DNA of 64,000 bases from Verrucomicrobiaceae bacterium (GCA_947507875.1 CANNQP010000023.1:1-64000); one strand, 5' to 3'; counted from the stretch's first letter, positions 46,871 to 57,600 are shown. Translations and numbers: made by a program. Notes: generated by a model from the letters alone, not told the origin.

Positions 46871-47785
46871 TCAGGGCTTCTCCAGCCAGAGCTGGCCCAC
46901 CTTAAGCCACTCCTGGACCAGGAGACGAAAGGCACGCACCGGCGGGCTATCTTCCTCAGGATTCCAAGCCATGACCAGTGGCACACTGTGCTCTGGCTTT
47001 AGAGGGGCAAACACCAACCCCGGTGGCATAGCAGCCGCAGCAACACTATCGGTAGCCAATCCCATGCCTGCGCCCGACTGCACATAGGTCAGCACGGTGC
47101 CCATGAGGCTGGGATTTTGTACAATGCGCGGCGCGAAACCTGACAGCCGACACGCCGCGAGAATTTCATCATGCAGCCCCACCCCCTCACGCCTGGCTAA
47201 AACAATGAGTGGCTGATTTTCCAGAGACTTCCAAAGCACCGACTTTTTCCCGGCCCAGGCGTGGTCTTCTGGGACGACAATGCCCAGGGGTTCCCGCCTG
47301 AGCAGTAGGGTATTCAGCGCACGCTCCCCATGGCCAGGAACCGGACGTGTCAGCGCGACAGCCAGCCTCCCGCGGGCCACCATTTCCCAAACACGCTCAG
47401 GCGTGCGCTCCTCCAGATGCACGGAGACCTTGGGAAAACGCTGCCGATATTCGGCAAGCAATCTGCCCAGAAAACGCTGCGTAGGCGGCCCGATGTAGCC
47501 CAGGCGTAGCTCTCCCTCTTCCCCCGAAGCAGTCCGGCGCACACGGCGCAGCGCTTCATCTAGCCTCTCCAACACCACTCCTGCCTCGGCCAAGAGCACC
47601 GCCCCCGCCTCGGTTAGTGCGACCGTGCGGCGGTTGCGGTCAATGAGGCGTACTCCCAACTCGTGCTCGACTTCCTGCACAGCCCGAGACAGAGCAGGCT
47701 GGGCGATGCGTAGGCGACGCGCGGCTTTGGAGAAGCTCAGCTCCTCCGCCACGGCCTGGAAATATCTCAAATGGCGCAATTCCAT
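46871..47785 (-). CDS. LysR-family transcriptional regulator
   Basis: This 304-residue regulator has the N-terminal winged helix-turn-helix (1-60, MELRHLRYFQAVAEELSFSK, IAQPALSRAVQEVEHELGVR), a linker helix, and the type 2 periplasmic-binding-like effector domain (about 92-300), including LRLGYIGPPTQRFLGRLL and LRREPLGIVVPEDH. The subgroup opening is like CatR/BenM and related activators of aromatic or organic acid genes. It is divergent from a small gene 80 bp away, and a perfect dyad lies in that gap, as expected for autoregulation. Confidence 0.92.
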   Translation of the reverse strand: MELRHLRYFQAVAEELSFSKAARRLRIAQPALSRAVQEVEHELGVRLIDRNRRTVALTEAGAVLLAEAGVVLERLDEALRRVRRTASGEEGELRLGYIGPPTQRFLGRLLAEYRQRFPKVSVHLEERTPERVWEMVARGRLAVALTRPVPGHGERALNTLLLRREPLGIVVPEDHAWAGKKSVLWKSLENQPLIVLARREGVGLHDEILAACRLSGFAPRIVQNPSLMGTVLTYVQSGAGMGLATDSVAAAAMPPGLVFAPLKPEHSVPLVMAWNPEEDSPPVRAFRLLVQEWLKVGQLWLEKP

Positions 47786-47796
47786 CCCTGCTCTTT

Positions 47797-47815
47797 ATCT
47801 CGCACGCCGCGAGAT
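47797..47815. promoter_or_regulatory. candidate LysR-type operator
   Basis: ATCTCGC and GCGAGAT are perfect 7-bp arms around ACGCC, 11 bp before the lysR-family start codon and about 50 bp before the divergent small gene. LysR proteins usually bind interrupted dyads in such divergent gaps. Confidence 0.55.
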
Positions 47816-47865
47816 GACAACACCCACAGTTGCTTCTGATCGCGGGCGCTCTTTGATTCCGAAGC

Positions 47866-48090
47866 ATGACCCGACCTGAAGCCATCCAGCAAATCCGTGA
47901 CGCCGCGAAGGCCATCGCCCTTCAAATGATGAAAATTCATCCTGCACTGCCGCACCTAAAGGATGAAGAAACGCAAAAAGACAGCCTGAAGGCCCTGCAC
48001 GAGATGACCGTGCATCTGGAGACCATCAAAAAGAAAATCGGACGGCTAGAACGCCAAGAAACCACTGAGCCTGACACCACACTGCTCTAG
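47866..48090 (+). CDS. small helical protein of unknown function
   Basis: This 74-residue, cytoplasmic, mostly alpha-helical protein has a likely coiled coil at about 38-65 (SLKALHEMTVHLETIKKKIG). No family is recognised. It is divergent from the LysR gene and ends 19 bp before a strong terminator, so it is probably a real monocistronic gene. Control by the LysR protein is inferred from position only. Confidence 0.6.
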   Translation: MTRPEAIQQIRDAAKAIALQMMKIHPALPHLKDEETQKDSLKALHEMTVHLETIKKKIGRLERQETTEPDTTLL

Positions 48091-48109
48091 AGCAGCACGG
48101 TCGAAACAA

Positions 48110-48160
48110 AAATTCCGAAGTCGTTGAGGCGGGTTCAGCCTGTCAGGAACTTCGGAATTT
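48110..48160. terminator. bidirectional terminator, long hairpin
   Basis: AAATTCCGAAGT (48110-48121) and ACTTCGGAATTT (48149-48160) are perfect 12-bp arms around a 27-nt loop. The loop contains a further small AGGC/GCCT stem. T-rich tracts follow on the minus strand (TTTTTGTTT) and more weakly on the plus strand. It separates the convergent small gene and aminotransferase gene. Confidence 0.8.
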
Positions 48161-48198
48161 GTGAACTTTTTGGAGAGGCGTTTCGCCGGCTCAAAGAA

Positions 48199-49278
48199 TC
48201 AGCCCAGCTTGGCTAGGGCATCGTCCAGCGCTGCAATCAGAGCCGTGATGCTCGCTTCTGACTCATCCCCCATGTTGCTGACACGGAAAGTTTTGCCCTT
48301 CAGCTTGCCATAACCACCGTCGATGATCAGGCTGTGATCCTTCTTCAGGTTGGAGATGAAGGCAGCGACGTCGATGTTCTTGTTGTTGGCCACGCAGGTG
48401 AGCGACTTGGAGCGATAACCTTCGGGTGCAAAGAACTCGAAGCCGTGCTTTTTCACCCACTCGTGTACCATGTCATTGAGCTTGGCGTGGCGGGCATAGC
48501 GATTTTCCAGTCCCTCGGCGAACATTTTATTCAGCTGATGGCGAAGCCCATAGATGAGACTGATGCAAGGCGTGGAAGGCGTCATGCTCTTCTCGCCATT
48601 CGCCTTGAATTCAAGGAAGTCGAAGTAATACCCCCGATCATGGATCGAGGCAGCACGAGCCATCGCAGCCTCGCTGGCGGTGAAGAGCGCCAGGCCGGGT
48701 GGCAGCGCAAAGGCCTTCTGTGAACCCGTGAGCAACACATCAATGCCAAGCTCATCAAAGTTCACCGGCACAGTCGTGAAACCGGACACGCTGTCGGTGA
48801 TGAACATGACATCGGGATACTTTTTCTTCAGCGCGGCGATTTCTGCAATGGGGCTGAGCACGCCGGTGGAGGTTTCGTTGTGAATGAAGGTGACGGCATC
48901 AAACTCACCTGTCGCGAGACGTTTGTCGATCTCAGTAGCCAAAATGGGCTGCCCCCATTCGACCTGATAGGCCTCAGCTTCCTTGCCACAACGCTTGGAG
49001 ACATCCAACCACTTGTCCGAAAAGGCTCCATTGCAGCAATTGAGCACTTTTTTCTTCACCAAGTTGCGGATCGCCCCCTCCATGACGCCCCAGGCAGAGG
49101 AGGTGCTAAGGAAAACGAGCTGCTGGGTGCCGAAGAGAGTCTGCAGCATGGGCTGGATCTCAGCATATAGGTCCTGAAACCCTTTGCCACGGTGGCCGAT
49201 CATCGGCTGGGCCATGGCTGCATAGGTGTCGGGGCTGACCTCGACAGGACCGGGGATGTAGAGTTTGACGTGGCTCAT
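48199..49278 (-). CDS. class V aminotransferase, alanine/serine-glyoxylate type
   Basis: This 359-residue PLP enzyme begins MSHVKLYIPGPVEVSPDTYA with HRGKGFQDLYAE next, as in the alanine-glyoxylate and serine-glyoxylate aminotransferase and SerC-like group. The PLP aspartate is in MFITDSVSGF and the Schiff-base lysine in LLTGSQKAFALPPGLAL. The end FRVSNMGDESEASITALIAA is typical. It could be a phosphoserine aminotransferase substitute in serine synthesis or a glyoxylate aminotransferase; the sequence alone does not decide. A strong terminator follows. Confidence 0.88.
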   Translation of the reverse strand: MSHVKLYIPGPVEVSPDTYAAMAQPMIGHRGKGFQDLYAEIQPMLQTLFGTQQLVFLSTSSAWGVMEGAIRNLVKKKVLNCCNGAFSDKWLDVSKRCGKEAEAYQVEWGQPILATEIDKRLATGEFDAVTFIHNETSTGVLSPIAEIAALKKKYPDVMFITDSVSGFTTVPVNFDELGIDVLLTGSQKAFALPPGLALFTASEAAMARAASIHDRGYYFDFLEFKANGEKSMTPSTPCISLIYGLRHQLNKMFAEGLENRYARHAKLNDMVHEWVKKHGFEFFAPEGYRSKSLTCVANNKNIDVAAFISNLKKDHSLIIDGGYGKLKGKTFRVSNMGDESEASITALIAALDDALAKLG

Positions 49279-49420
49279 TGAAAGGGGTGATAAAAAAGGG
49301 AGATCTAGAGTAGGAGGGAATCGACGAATGGCAAGGAGCAGCGCGGATCAACGATACGCTGGCCGGCAGTTTTTGAGCGTCGAAACCTGTCCGAAGCTTG
49401 AATCTAAGCCAGGCGACAGC

Positions 49421-51940
49421 TTAGTTTTTTGACTCACTCCCCTTGGCTTGCAGGAGCGAACGCGCCTTGTCCGCCGTGATGCCCATGACCGGCAGGTCGT
49501 AGCCCAGCGTGTCACCGTTGGCGGTAAATCCACCGCCATCGGCATCGACATAAATCGGGTTGTTGTAGGCACAGGGACGCATTTTCGCGTAGTCGCTAGT
49601 GCCATAGCCGATCTTTTGATCACCATCTTCATCTATGGCGACGACGATCAGATGTGCATCCAACTGCAAGGGCACACGCACGGTTTGATCGAACTTCACG
49701 ACACCGTCGCCGAACATCGTGGGATGGCTAGCGCGAGTGAAATTCAAAGTGGGCTCGGGGCGGCTATTCACTAGAACTTGGACTCGGTCGATGTCCATCC
49801 AATCGGTGCATTGAACGCGCACCTTCAGGTCGATGAAGCCAGTGGCACGGTCATCGTCACCGGCGATTTTACCATTTTGCGTGGTGACTTGCAAAAATGG
49901 TCCAGTGGTCAGCATAAGGTTGCCTTTTTTCACCTTGGGCGAGAGCTGCGCCCACTCGATCTGTGCAGGATCATCGGTAGTGCTGGGGATGTAACCGCGC
50001 CAGCACCCCACGCCATTGCCATACACACTGTGTGCATCTGCCACGCCGACGGCGGTGATGCGTAGCCCCTGATTCAGTAACTGACGCCAGACAAACTCAC
50101 GCACGAGGCTGGCTTTCGCCGCCAAGGCACCTGCCGCGCGACTGACACGGTAGGGTGCCTCGGCCAAAATGTCCGTGCCAGGTCCGTTTTGACTCTCACT
50201 CGCGTCGATCATCGACCCCACACCCACGAATCCACCGTCGCGCACGCCATCGCCATCGCGATCCACAAACATGTTCGAGAGGTCAGGATGATTGAACTGA
50301 ATGTAGCGGTCAGGACGCTCGCCCTGCCAACGGCGCAGAGTCAGGGCCGTGATGCGCGGATCGTCATTCCATACGGGTGCACCACCATCCTGAAGGAGCG
50401 GATCAGGCTCGAAGGGAAAGGCATTGAAGTGCTGCCGGCTACCGGTCAGCTCAACGCCTTTCACGGTCTTCAGGAAGGGAGCGAGACCGAGCTTTTCGAT
50501 CATTGGTGCCCAGTCATACAAGCGATTGTGCTCAGTCGTCGGAGCGAACTCGATGTGCTCCGCCGCGAGGTTGATCAGTCGGCCATCGGTATCGCAGACA
50601 TTGTCACCGCTGGGTGTGCTGTGATTGTGGAAGTCACTGCTGATCCATCCGCGCGTATCGACGAGACGCTTCAGCATTCCTTTGAACACGTGTTCCTGAC
50701 CTACCGCTAGCGTGATCTCCTGCGCCAGATGACTGTATTCCGGACCACGGACGACTGTAACCCGGTACTTCCCTGGAGGTAGCGCCTGGGTGAACTGGCC
50801 ATTTTCGCTATGATACTGATCTACACAGCCATGCGCACGCCACTTCGGGCCTAGATTCAGCGGAGGCGCGCCAGCATCGATGGGCTGAAAGTGCGCCTTG
50901 CAAGGGATCGGTTTGCCCACTTCGTCGGTGACCTCAAAACGAACGCAGCTAGACGCTGCCAGCTTAATGTCCGAGAGCGTGGTGTCTTCACGAGCGACCT
51001 TGAAGACGAGCTTGGTAGGAGAACGCCCAAGATCCGTCACTTCGGTCTCCATCGCAGTATTGGGCTTCAGCCGAAGGATGAAATTACCCTGAGCGTCTGG
51101 GTAAGCGGCCAGACGCTCTTTGCCCTCAGGCACATGAACCGTTGCCGTAGCGACACCGCGACCTTTGTCATCGACAAGACGACCGCTCACTGGCACCAAC
51201 GCTTCTCCCCGCGCCACCCGTACGGCAGCCACAGCCTCTGCCGGCGAGGTGCCGACAGCAAAAAAGCGACGAATCTGCACCTCCTGGCCCGCTGACAGTT
51301 CGAGGTTTTCTTTCTTCGCATTTGGATCTTGGGCCTGGATCACTCCAACCGCGTAACCGCACTTGTGCGCTGGATTGATCGCATCGACCCACTGAATGCC
51401 ATCAGGCGTCGTGCCACTCTGATCGAAGCGGGTGAAGTCCGATTTGATGGAGGCCTTCAGCGCCTTGTCAGTTTCATTGCGCAACGTGCTGGTGATGAAG
51501 ATTCCCTGGCTGCCGTCTTGCACGCGATACTCGTGACGCTCATAAAGACCTCCATTCTTGGCAGCGGTGATGACCGTCTCGACGGCTGCCTTATCCGCCG
51601 CCTGCGCAGGCAAAGCACGGACGTAGGACACCTCGCCATGGCCGCAGGGGGCATAAATCACCAACTGGTCATTGGCGACACCTCGCAGGGTCAGGTCATA
51701 AAGGCAGCCCGGTGTTACTCCATCAGCTCCATAAAAGGTGCTCATGTTTGCCCGGCGCAGTGGCGCATTTTGTGAGATAACCGCCTCCACCTTGTCGCTG
51801 CGCAGAACAAAATCACCCCGGATGCCATCAGCCTCCTTGCCCTTAGGCAATTCTTTTTCTCGCCCCAACGAAGCCTCAAAGACCTCTGCGGCAGGAAGAT
51901 GAACGGCAAAGCACAAACACAGAAGACGACTGAACTTCAT
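49421..51940 (-). CDS. exported CehA/McbA-type PHP-domain hydrolase
   Basis: This 839-residue protein has a signal peptide (MKFSRLLCLCFAVHLPAA). Residues 20-240 form an unrecognised beta-rich region. Two carboxypeptidase-like beta domains follow (about 250-330, VSGRLVDDKGRGVATATVHV; and 340-425). The PHP hydrolase core (about 430-730) has metal sites in SSDFHNHSTPSGDN, FAPTTEHNRLYDW, VKGVELTGSRQHF, YIQFNHPDLS and GVADAHSVYG. CehA and McbA cleave carbaryl esters, but most relatives are uncharacterised. The last part (about 740-839) is a beta-sandwich. A run-through by a neighbour is not seen; the gene appears single. Confidence 0.82.
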   Translation of the reverse strand: MKFSRLLCLCFAVHLPAAEVFEASLGREKELPKGKEADGIRGDFVLRSDKVEAVISQNAPLRRANMSTFYGADGVTPGCLYDLTLRGVANDQLVIYAPCGHGEVSYVRALPAQAADKAAVETVITAAKNGGLYERHEYRVQDGSQGIFITSTLRNETDKALKASIKSDFTRFDQSGTTPDGIQWVDAINPAHKCGYAVGVIQAQDPNAKKENLELSAGQEVQIRRFFAVGTSPAEAVAAVRVARGEALVPVSGRLVDDKGRGVATATVHVPEGKERLAAYPDAQGNFILRLKPNTAMETEVTDLGRSPTKLVFKVAREDTTLSDIKLAASSCVRFEVTDEVGKPIPCKAHFQPIDAGAPPLNLGPKWRAHGCVDQYHSENGQFTQALPPGKYRVTVVRGPEYSHLAQEITLAVGQEHVFKGMLKRLVDTRGWISSDFHNHSTPSGDNVCDTDGRLINLAAEHIEFAPTTEHNRLYDWAPMIEKLGLAPFLKTVKGVELTGSRQHFNAFPFEPDPLLQDGGAPVWNDDPRITALTLRRWQGERPDRYIQFNHPDLSNMFVDRDGDGVRDGGFVGVGSMIDASESQNGPGTDILAEAPYRVSRAAGALAAKASLVREFVWRQLLNQGLRITAVGVADAHSVYGNGVGCWRGYIPSTTDDPAQIEWAQLSPKVKKGNLMLTTGPFLQVTTQNGKIAGDDDRATGFIDLKVRVQCTDWMDIDRVQVLVNSRPEPTLNFTRASHPTMFGDGVVKFDQTVRVPLQLDAHLIVVAIDEDGDQKIGYGTSDYAKMRPCAYNNPIYVDADGGGFTANGDTLGYDLPVMGITADKARSLLQAKGSESKN

Positions 51941-52058
51941 GAATCGGGAGTGGGTTAAAGAGAAGGTTTTAACGCCACCAAGCGCCCAATTCTTCGCATT
52001 CGCACTAAAGGCTACATCTTTTCCTATTCGTCAGGCTGCAAGAGGCTTACCCCAAGCT

Positions 52059-52661
52059 TTAAGGGGCCGCTGGCGCCGTAACACCTAGGCCTGAGGGGCT
52101 AGGGTTCAGGACATGGTCATCCCCCGTGAATAGCTGTCGATCAGGCCCTGCTGAACGAATTTCCATCTGACTGCTGGAATTCGGGTGAAACCAATAAGGG
52201 CTACCCCAGCGGTCCACCAGTTGCCCAGAGCGCACGGCGGAATGCCCACGGGGGAAAAAATGCCCCTTCTGGCCAGGATACTGGGTGCCCGTTAGGGCAG
52301 CGGTAATATCAGCGTTAGCTCCTACTGGATTGCCACCCGAGGCACGACTGTAGATGCTCACAAAGTCGCGAATGATCTCCAAATCACGCTCCGGGGTCGT
52401 CGTCTCAGCGTGCAGTTCATCGGCCATCGCTTGATGCATCGGATCCAAAGCATTCACTGCGGCCCCACCCCTGGGCTGAACATCATTGGTCATCACCGGA
52501 TCAACAGGTGACTGGGCCGGCTGGCTTTCCCTCTTCTTGCGAATGGCATCCTGAATCTCAGGCGAGGTTAGTGTGTGATCCATCCACACCACCAGCACCA
52601 CAAGAATGATGAGCAAGAAACCCAAGAGATAAGAGGCCGGGCGCTTTGCAGGCAGGAGCAT
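52059..52661 (-). CDS. membrane-anchored protein with GspG-like C-terminus
   Basis: ATG 52661 gives 200 residues; a TTG at 52670 would add three. One N-terminal helix (about 10-27, YLLGFLLIILVVLVVWMDH) is followed by a Pro/Gln-rich linker. The domain at about 125-185 ends in LVDRWGSPYWFHPNSSSQME and IRSAGPDRQLFTGDDHVLN, the calcium-loop region of major pseudopilin GspG. The prepilin-peptidase cleavage motif is absent. It lies 106 bp after the DUF1501 gene in the same direction and is probably part of the DUF1800-DUF1501 operon. Confidence 0.65.
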   Translation of the reverse strand: MLLPAKRPASYLLGFLLIILVVLVVWMDHTLTSPEIQDAIRKKRESQPAQSPVDPVMTNDVQPRGGAAVNALDPMHQAMADELHAETTTPERDLEIIRDFVSIYSRASGGNPVGANADITAALTGTQYPGQKGHFFPRGHSAVRSGQLVDRWGSPYWFHPNSSSQMEIRSAGPDRQLFTGDDHVLNPSPSGLGVTAPAAP

Positions 52662-52775
52662 AGTTAGCAAAAACTGGCGTTGGTCCAGCCGGGATCAAGC
52701 ACATAAGACCCGATCAACTGGAGACATTGCATTTTTTAGATCGTGACACGCCCCCCAGCAGGTCTGAGCGTAGCC

Positions 52776-54524
52776 TCAGGCAAAATTGATGAAGTCCATG
52801 TTTAGCGAGGCTAGCGTCGCAGGACTCAGATCCGCCTGAAAGCGCGTAAGGTTGGGCAGAACCGTCGAAATCTGCTCATCCGTGCAGCCGAACCATTTCG
52901 CAATAGGTGCATAGAACTGGTCCGTCGCCACATTCGGAATCCACCGACCTCGATTGCCCGTGCAGTCGATGCCCCCATTGACGGTAAGATTGGGGAACTT
53001 GCCAAAAATTCTCCGTCCACGCACCGAACCGCCTGCGACCCAAGCATGTCCGCCCCAGCCATGATCCGATCCACCCGTGGTATCACTCTTGTTCGGGGTG
53101 AAGGTTCGGTTGAAATCAGAAGCAGAGAAAACCAATACATTATTCCACATGCCGATGGCAGTCATGGCATCCTTGAAAGCCCGTACGGCCCGTGACATCT
53201 GATTCACCAGCCCTTGATGACCTTGTGCATTGTTCCCCTGCGTCTGAGAGGTGTGGGTATCCCATCCGCCTAACTGAACAAAGAAGATCTGGCGCGTATT
53301 CGACAGCGCAGAGCGGCCCGCAATCATGCGGGCAACCACACGCATTTGATTGGCAATGTCCGGCAGCTGTGGGTTGAACAAGCCCGTTGGGAACCAGTTG
53401 GTGAAATGCGAATCGAGCGTCGAACCCGTGGCCGTTGCGGTCACACCAAGCGCATTGCCGACCAAGCCCTCCGTCACACGTGCATTTGTGCTACTATCGA
53501 GATATTCGGTGTCAAAAAGAGCCGCATGCTGCATTGCCATGATTTGCTCAATCGCACGCAAACGCCAACCCGCTGAAGTATGTCGATAATTCGTGTTGAT
53601 GAGCGGATCAGCCCCCGAACCGAGGGGAGTCAGAGGACTGTATTTTCCAGAAGGAACATTACTCGGACTGCCATAATGCGGCTGCATGGCCGTGCTACGA
53701 AGGGCGTCCGCGTAAGCTGTGCCAAAACCACTGAGCGGGCTCACCGATCCCGAGGAGTTCATGAAATAAGCCGGCTCGCTGGATGCTACCTGAAAGCTAT
53801 TCACGCCTGCCAGTGACACGGAAAGCGAAAGATCACCTGGGCCATGGGCAGCGCCTAAAAGATCTGCAATCTTCCCGCCCCAGCCTCGGGAGAAAGGCTG
53901 ATCTGGAAGCGAAGACTGCCATTGCACCTGCTGATCGCTGTGAGAAAAAAGCTGTGGTGGTTTCGCAGCGGTAGGCAGCGTATTGAAGTTCGCCCGCGTG
54001 ACATTCTGCGTACCCACGAGAGTTCCCACATTCGACACAAAGGCCAAATCGCCAGCCTCAAACATCTGCGCGATGGGATAAGCCATCGGGTGCAAGGCAA
54101 ATTTGCCCGCAGTGTAGCCAGCTGTTCGTGACGTGGGATTGTATGCCTCCTGAGGATTCTGAGGAATAATGCGGGAGGAAATCTGCCCTGACTGACCAAA
54201 ATAAGCCTGAGAGCCTGAAGGCGTAAAATCAAACGATGTATCAGGAATCGAAAGAACACCTCGCCCCGTATCATAATCCGTACGGGCGGATGAAGTCTCC
54301 GAAGGAATGAGCAAATTATTGCCATCGTTGCCACCATTCAGGAAAAAGCAGACCAAGGCCTTGTAGTCTGATGCTCCCGAAGCAGCCGCAGAGCCGACCA
54401 AACGCAATTGGGCGATCGTATTGACCACGCTCGTCAGCCCCAAACTGGCGCAAGTGGAGCGAACCATGAAATCGCGGCGGTTAGGCTTGCTGCGATCTTC
54501 TGTCTTACGTAGGAAGATGTTCAT
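52776..54524 (-). CDS. DUF1501 domain protein, partner of the giant DUF1800 protein
   Basis: This 582-residue protein has a Tat signal, NRRDFMVRSTCASLGLTSVV (about 16-35). Family features are YKALVCFFLNGGNDGNNLLI, FALHPMAYPIAQMFEAGDLA with FVSNVGTLV, FSHSDQQVQWQSSLP, GRSALSNTRQIFFVQLGGWD and VLVFSASDFNRTFTPN followed by GGSDHGWGGHAWVAGG. It lies 79 bp after the DUF1800 gene. DUF1800-DUF1501 gene pairs are common in many bacteria, but their role is unknown; a periplasmic or surface complex is a reasonable guess. Confidence 0.9.
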   Translation of the reverse strand: MNIFLRKTEDRSKPNRRDFMVRSTCASLGLTSVVNTIAQLRLVGSAAASGASDYKALVCFFLNGGNDGNNLLIPSETSSARTDYDTGRGVLSIPDTSFDFTPSGSQAYFGQSGQISSRIIPQNPQEAYNPTSRTAGYTAGKFALHPMAYPIAQMFEAGDLAFVSNVGTLVGTQNVTRANFNTLPTAAKPPQLFSHSDQQVQWQSSLPDQPFSRGWGGKIADLLGAAHGPGDLSLSVSLAGVNSFQVASSEPAYFMNSSGSVSPLSGFGTAYADALRSTAMQPHYGSPSNVPSGKYSPLTPLGSGADPLINTNYRHTSAGWRLRAIEQIMAMQHAALFDTEYLDSSTNARVTEGLVGNALGVTATATGSTLDSHFTNWFPTGLFNPQLPDIANQMRVVARMIAGRSALSNTRQIFFVQLGGWDTHTSQTQGNNAQGHQGLVNQMSRAVRAFKDAMTAIGMWNNVLVFSASDFNRTFTPNKSDTTGGSDHGWGGHAWVAGGSVRGRRIFGKFPNLTVNGGIDCTGNRGRWIPNVATDQFYAPIAKWFGCTDEQISTVLPNLTRFQADLSPATLASLNMDFINFA

Positions 54525-54603
54525 CGGAGGTGTAAGGGTGGAGTGTTCAGTTTCCTGATTGAGTTAAAGGCAAAAGGTATCAGATCAGCCAAAAGCGTTA
54601 TCA

Positions 54604-57600
54604 TCAGTGCTGCACGAAACCGGGCATGACAGTACTCATCAAATAGGCAGCCCATCGAGCACGGTCACGAACCTCATTAGCAAAAGTCGTGTTGGGCGGA
54701 TTCTTCGGATTGAACACGACCTCAGGTTCATAGCGTGTCGTGCTGAGATTATTATTTCCTCCTGAATGCATGTAAATGCAATCCATGATGACCTGACGCG
54801 GATTAGGGCCAGGCAAAGGCACAGGCGCCGCCAGATTAGGCTCGATTAAAACAGGGTTTCTAGCTTTCAGACCTCCGCCGCAAAACCATATATCAAGCTT
54901 GTCGATCAACGCCTTCGTCGCGTTCCAGTGGGCATTTTGCAAGTCAACTTCAGCTGGTTGGGGGGGGATGCCACCACTACCGTAAACCGTACTCAAATGA
55001 GCATAGAAGGTATCTCGATACAGTTGAATCGTCTCCGCAAAATCCAGAACCACTCGCTCACGATTTTGGTTCGAACCACCCAGATCACTTGTATAGTAAC
55101 CCACTTGCTTCGCATAAGGCGGCACTGGAAGAATGGTCAGCGGAGGAATCAAGGTAACCGTGACATTGCCAGCTCCCGTGGGAGCTTGATTCAACCGAAT
55201 CGTGAAGGTATCCGTGCTATTGCCTTCCGTGACCACCGTTGAGCCACCACTATGAGTGATGACCAATTGCGGACCATCGTTGTCTGTGATGTTTGCTGTC
55301 ACCAATGGCACGCCGATGCCTTGGTAAGATGCGTCAGAACTGGCTGACGTGTGTGTGATTGTGGAAGTGTGCGCTGCCTCAACCGCCGTATCATTCACAG
55401 CCGTAAGAACCACGCTCTGAGGCAAATTCCAATTCGAGTTTGTAAAGGTCAAAACCCCACCCGCAGGTGACACCACCTGAGTCTGAGCATCAGGAGTGAT
55501 ACTGATGCTAACGTCCGCAGATGGCGCGCGCGTCAAACGAACCAAGTATTGATCCGTGCCTCCCACCTCACTCAAAAGTGTACTTCCCCCGCTGGGAATC
55601 ACACGCACTCCTGAATAATCATTGTCTGTGATAAAGCAAGGAATGGAAGCCACTGCGAGAGCTGAATAGCGGCTATCTGAACTAGCCGAGCTATGAGTGA
55701 TCGTGCTGACATGAGGTGAAGAATCGGCCACCAGATCATCAACAGCCCGCACAAGGACACGCTTGATCGCCCAATCATTAGACGTGAACGTCAGGGTGAG
55801 CGCATTTGAGTAAACCGTCAATGCGCCTGGGGGCGCGACTTCCGCCAATTCAGTTTGGGCGTCAGCCTGCACGGTCACGGTCACCGCGGAAGTTGGTGCA
55901 TGACTCAAGCCAATGAAGTAATCATCCGTCTGACCACCCTCCGTTAACACCGTCGTGCTACCAGACTCATAAAGCACGATTTGCGGAACATCCAAAGCTA
56001 CCGTCTGGACGCGGATTGAGGGGATGTTCGCCGTGTTGGTGATGTTGTAGTTCGAGTCTGTACTAGAACTGGTATGGATGATGTCAGGCGTGCGAAAGCG
56101 ATCATTCGTGGTATTGTTCACACCAGACAAGGTAAAGAGTTTGGGTGTGCTCCAATCTGCTGGACCAAAGCTTAAAGTCGCAGGGCTAATCGACAGCCCC
56201 TGAGCTGCAAAGGTAGATCCTGACACGGAAGGTGTGACTGTAACTGCTGCAGTAGGGGCATTGCGCAGAACGACTTCGTAGGTATCACTCACAGAACCGT
56301 CTTCATGCACACGAGTTTCCAGTCCTGCATGTCGTGCGATGACGCGAAAATCATTGTCCGTAATGAAATTCGTCACCGTCTGAGCCGTTGGGAACGCGAG
56401 AAAACTCAAGCCCGATGCGGTCGCATTGGCATTCTGACTGAGCGTGAGGGTCGTCGCATTTGGGATAGCTGAGATGGTCGTTCCTGCCAAGATGCCAGTC
56501 CCTGTAATGCCGAGCCCTGTGCGCAATCCTGCCGTGCTTGTGACGGTGACGGTAGCAGAAGCATTGGTCGTTGCCCCTCCTGTCAAAACGAAACTGTAAC
56601 CCACCGTCGATGCCGTTAGGGAAAGACCCGTTCCATCCGCAGTAGCATTCGCGCTCAAGGTGAATTGCATGTGGTTATCAACGCTGGAGATAGTTGCTCC
56701 CGCAGGAATTCCCGTTCCAGAAATCGACATGCCCGCAAGCAATCCAACCGTGGACGGACAAGACACCAAGCGGCTTCCGTTCATGGTGCTGGCTCCCGTG
56801 ACCGATAACGCATGAGTTCCATTATCCGTCGATGCACTAGTGATCACATGCGTGATGTTGGAGGTATGGATGTTAGCCTGATTAAGCAAGGCAGTGGAAT
56901 AAAGCTCAAGGCTAGCATCATCAACCACCGTAACCGTGACCGTCTGTGGCTGATTCCAGTTCGATGGAGTGAAGGTCAGGGTGGCTGGAGAAATCGTCTG
57001 CCCCACCGATGTGCTTGCGCTGACAGGAGTCACCACCACATTACCATTTGGAACGCGTGAGAGTCGAACGGTGTAAGTGTCTGTGGTGGCATTGCCTTCC
57101 GTCGTTCGCGTGTCACCCGCACTTTCCTCAATGACGACTCCTGCAGCATCATTATCGACAATATTCACTGCGCTGGTCGGATTCACAAAGGTCCAGCGAG
57201 CGTCGCCCGGCAGAAGCAAGCCGCCACCAGGAGTGGCATTGCAACGAAACTGAATGTTTGAGCTATGATTGTATTCGACGCTAAAATCATCCACCGCAGA
57301 CACAGCCACGCTTTGTGGCTCATTCCAATTTTGTGAAGTAAAGACAAAAGTAGTTTTATCGAATGTTAACTGGGTGTTTGAATCGATGCTCACCGTGACT
57401 GGAGCTTCTGGACGAGCAGATAGGTAGAATTGCACCGTGTCGCTTTTACCGCCCTCTGCGACGAAACTAGTGTTTCCGGTTTGAATGATCACAAGGCTTT
57501 CATTTCGACGTGGATTGTCCACGATCCAGTTAGCGACCGTTTGATTCGCAGCAGTCAAGTATTCAGAGGAAGAACCTGATGCGACAGATAAAGTTACGTT

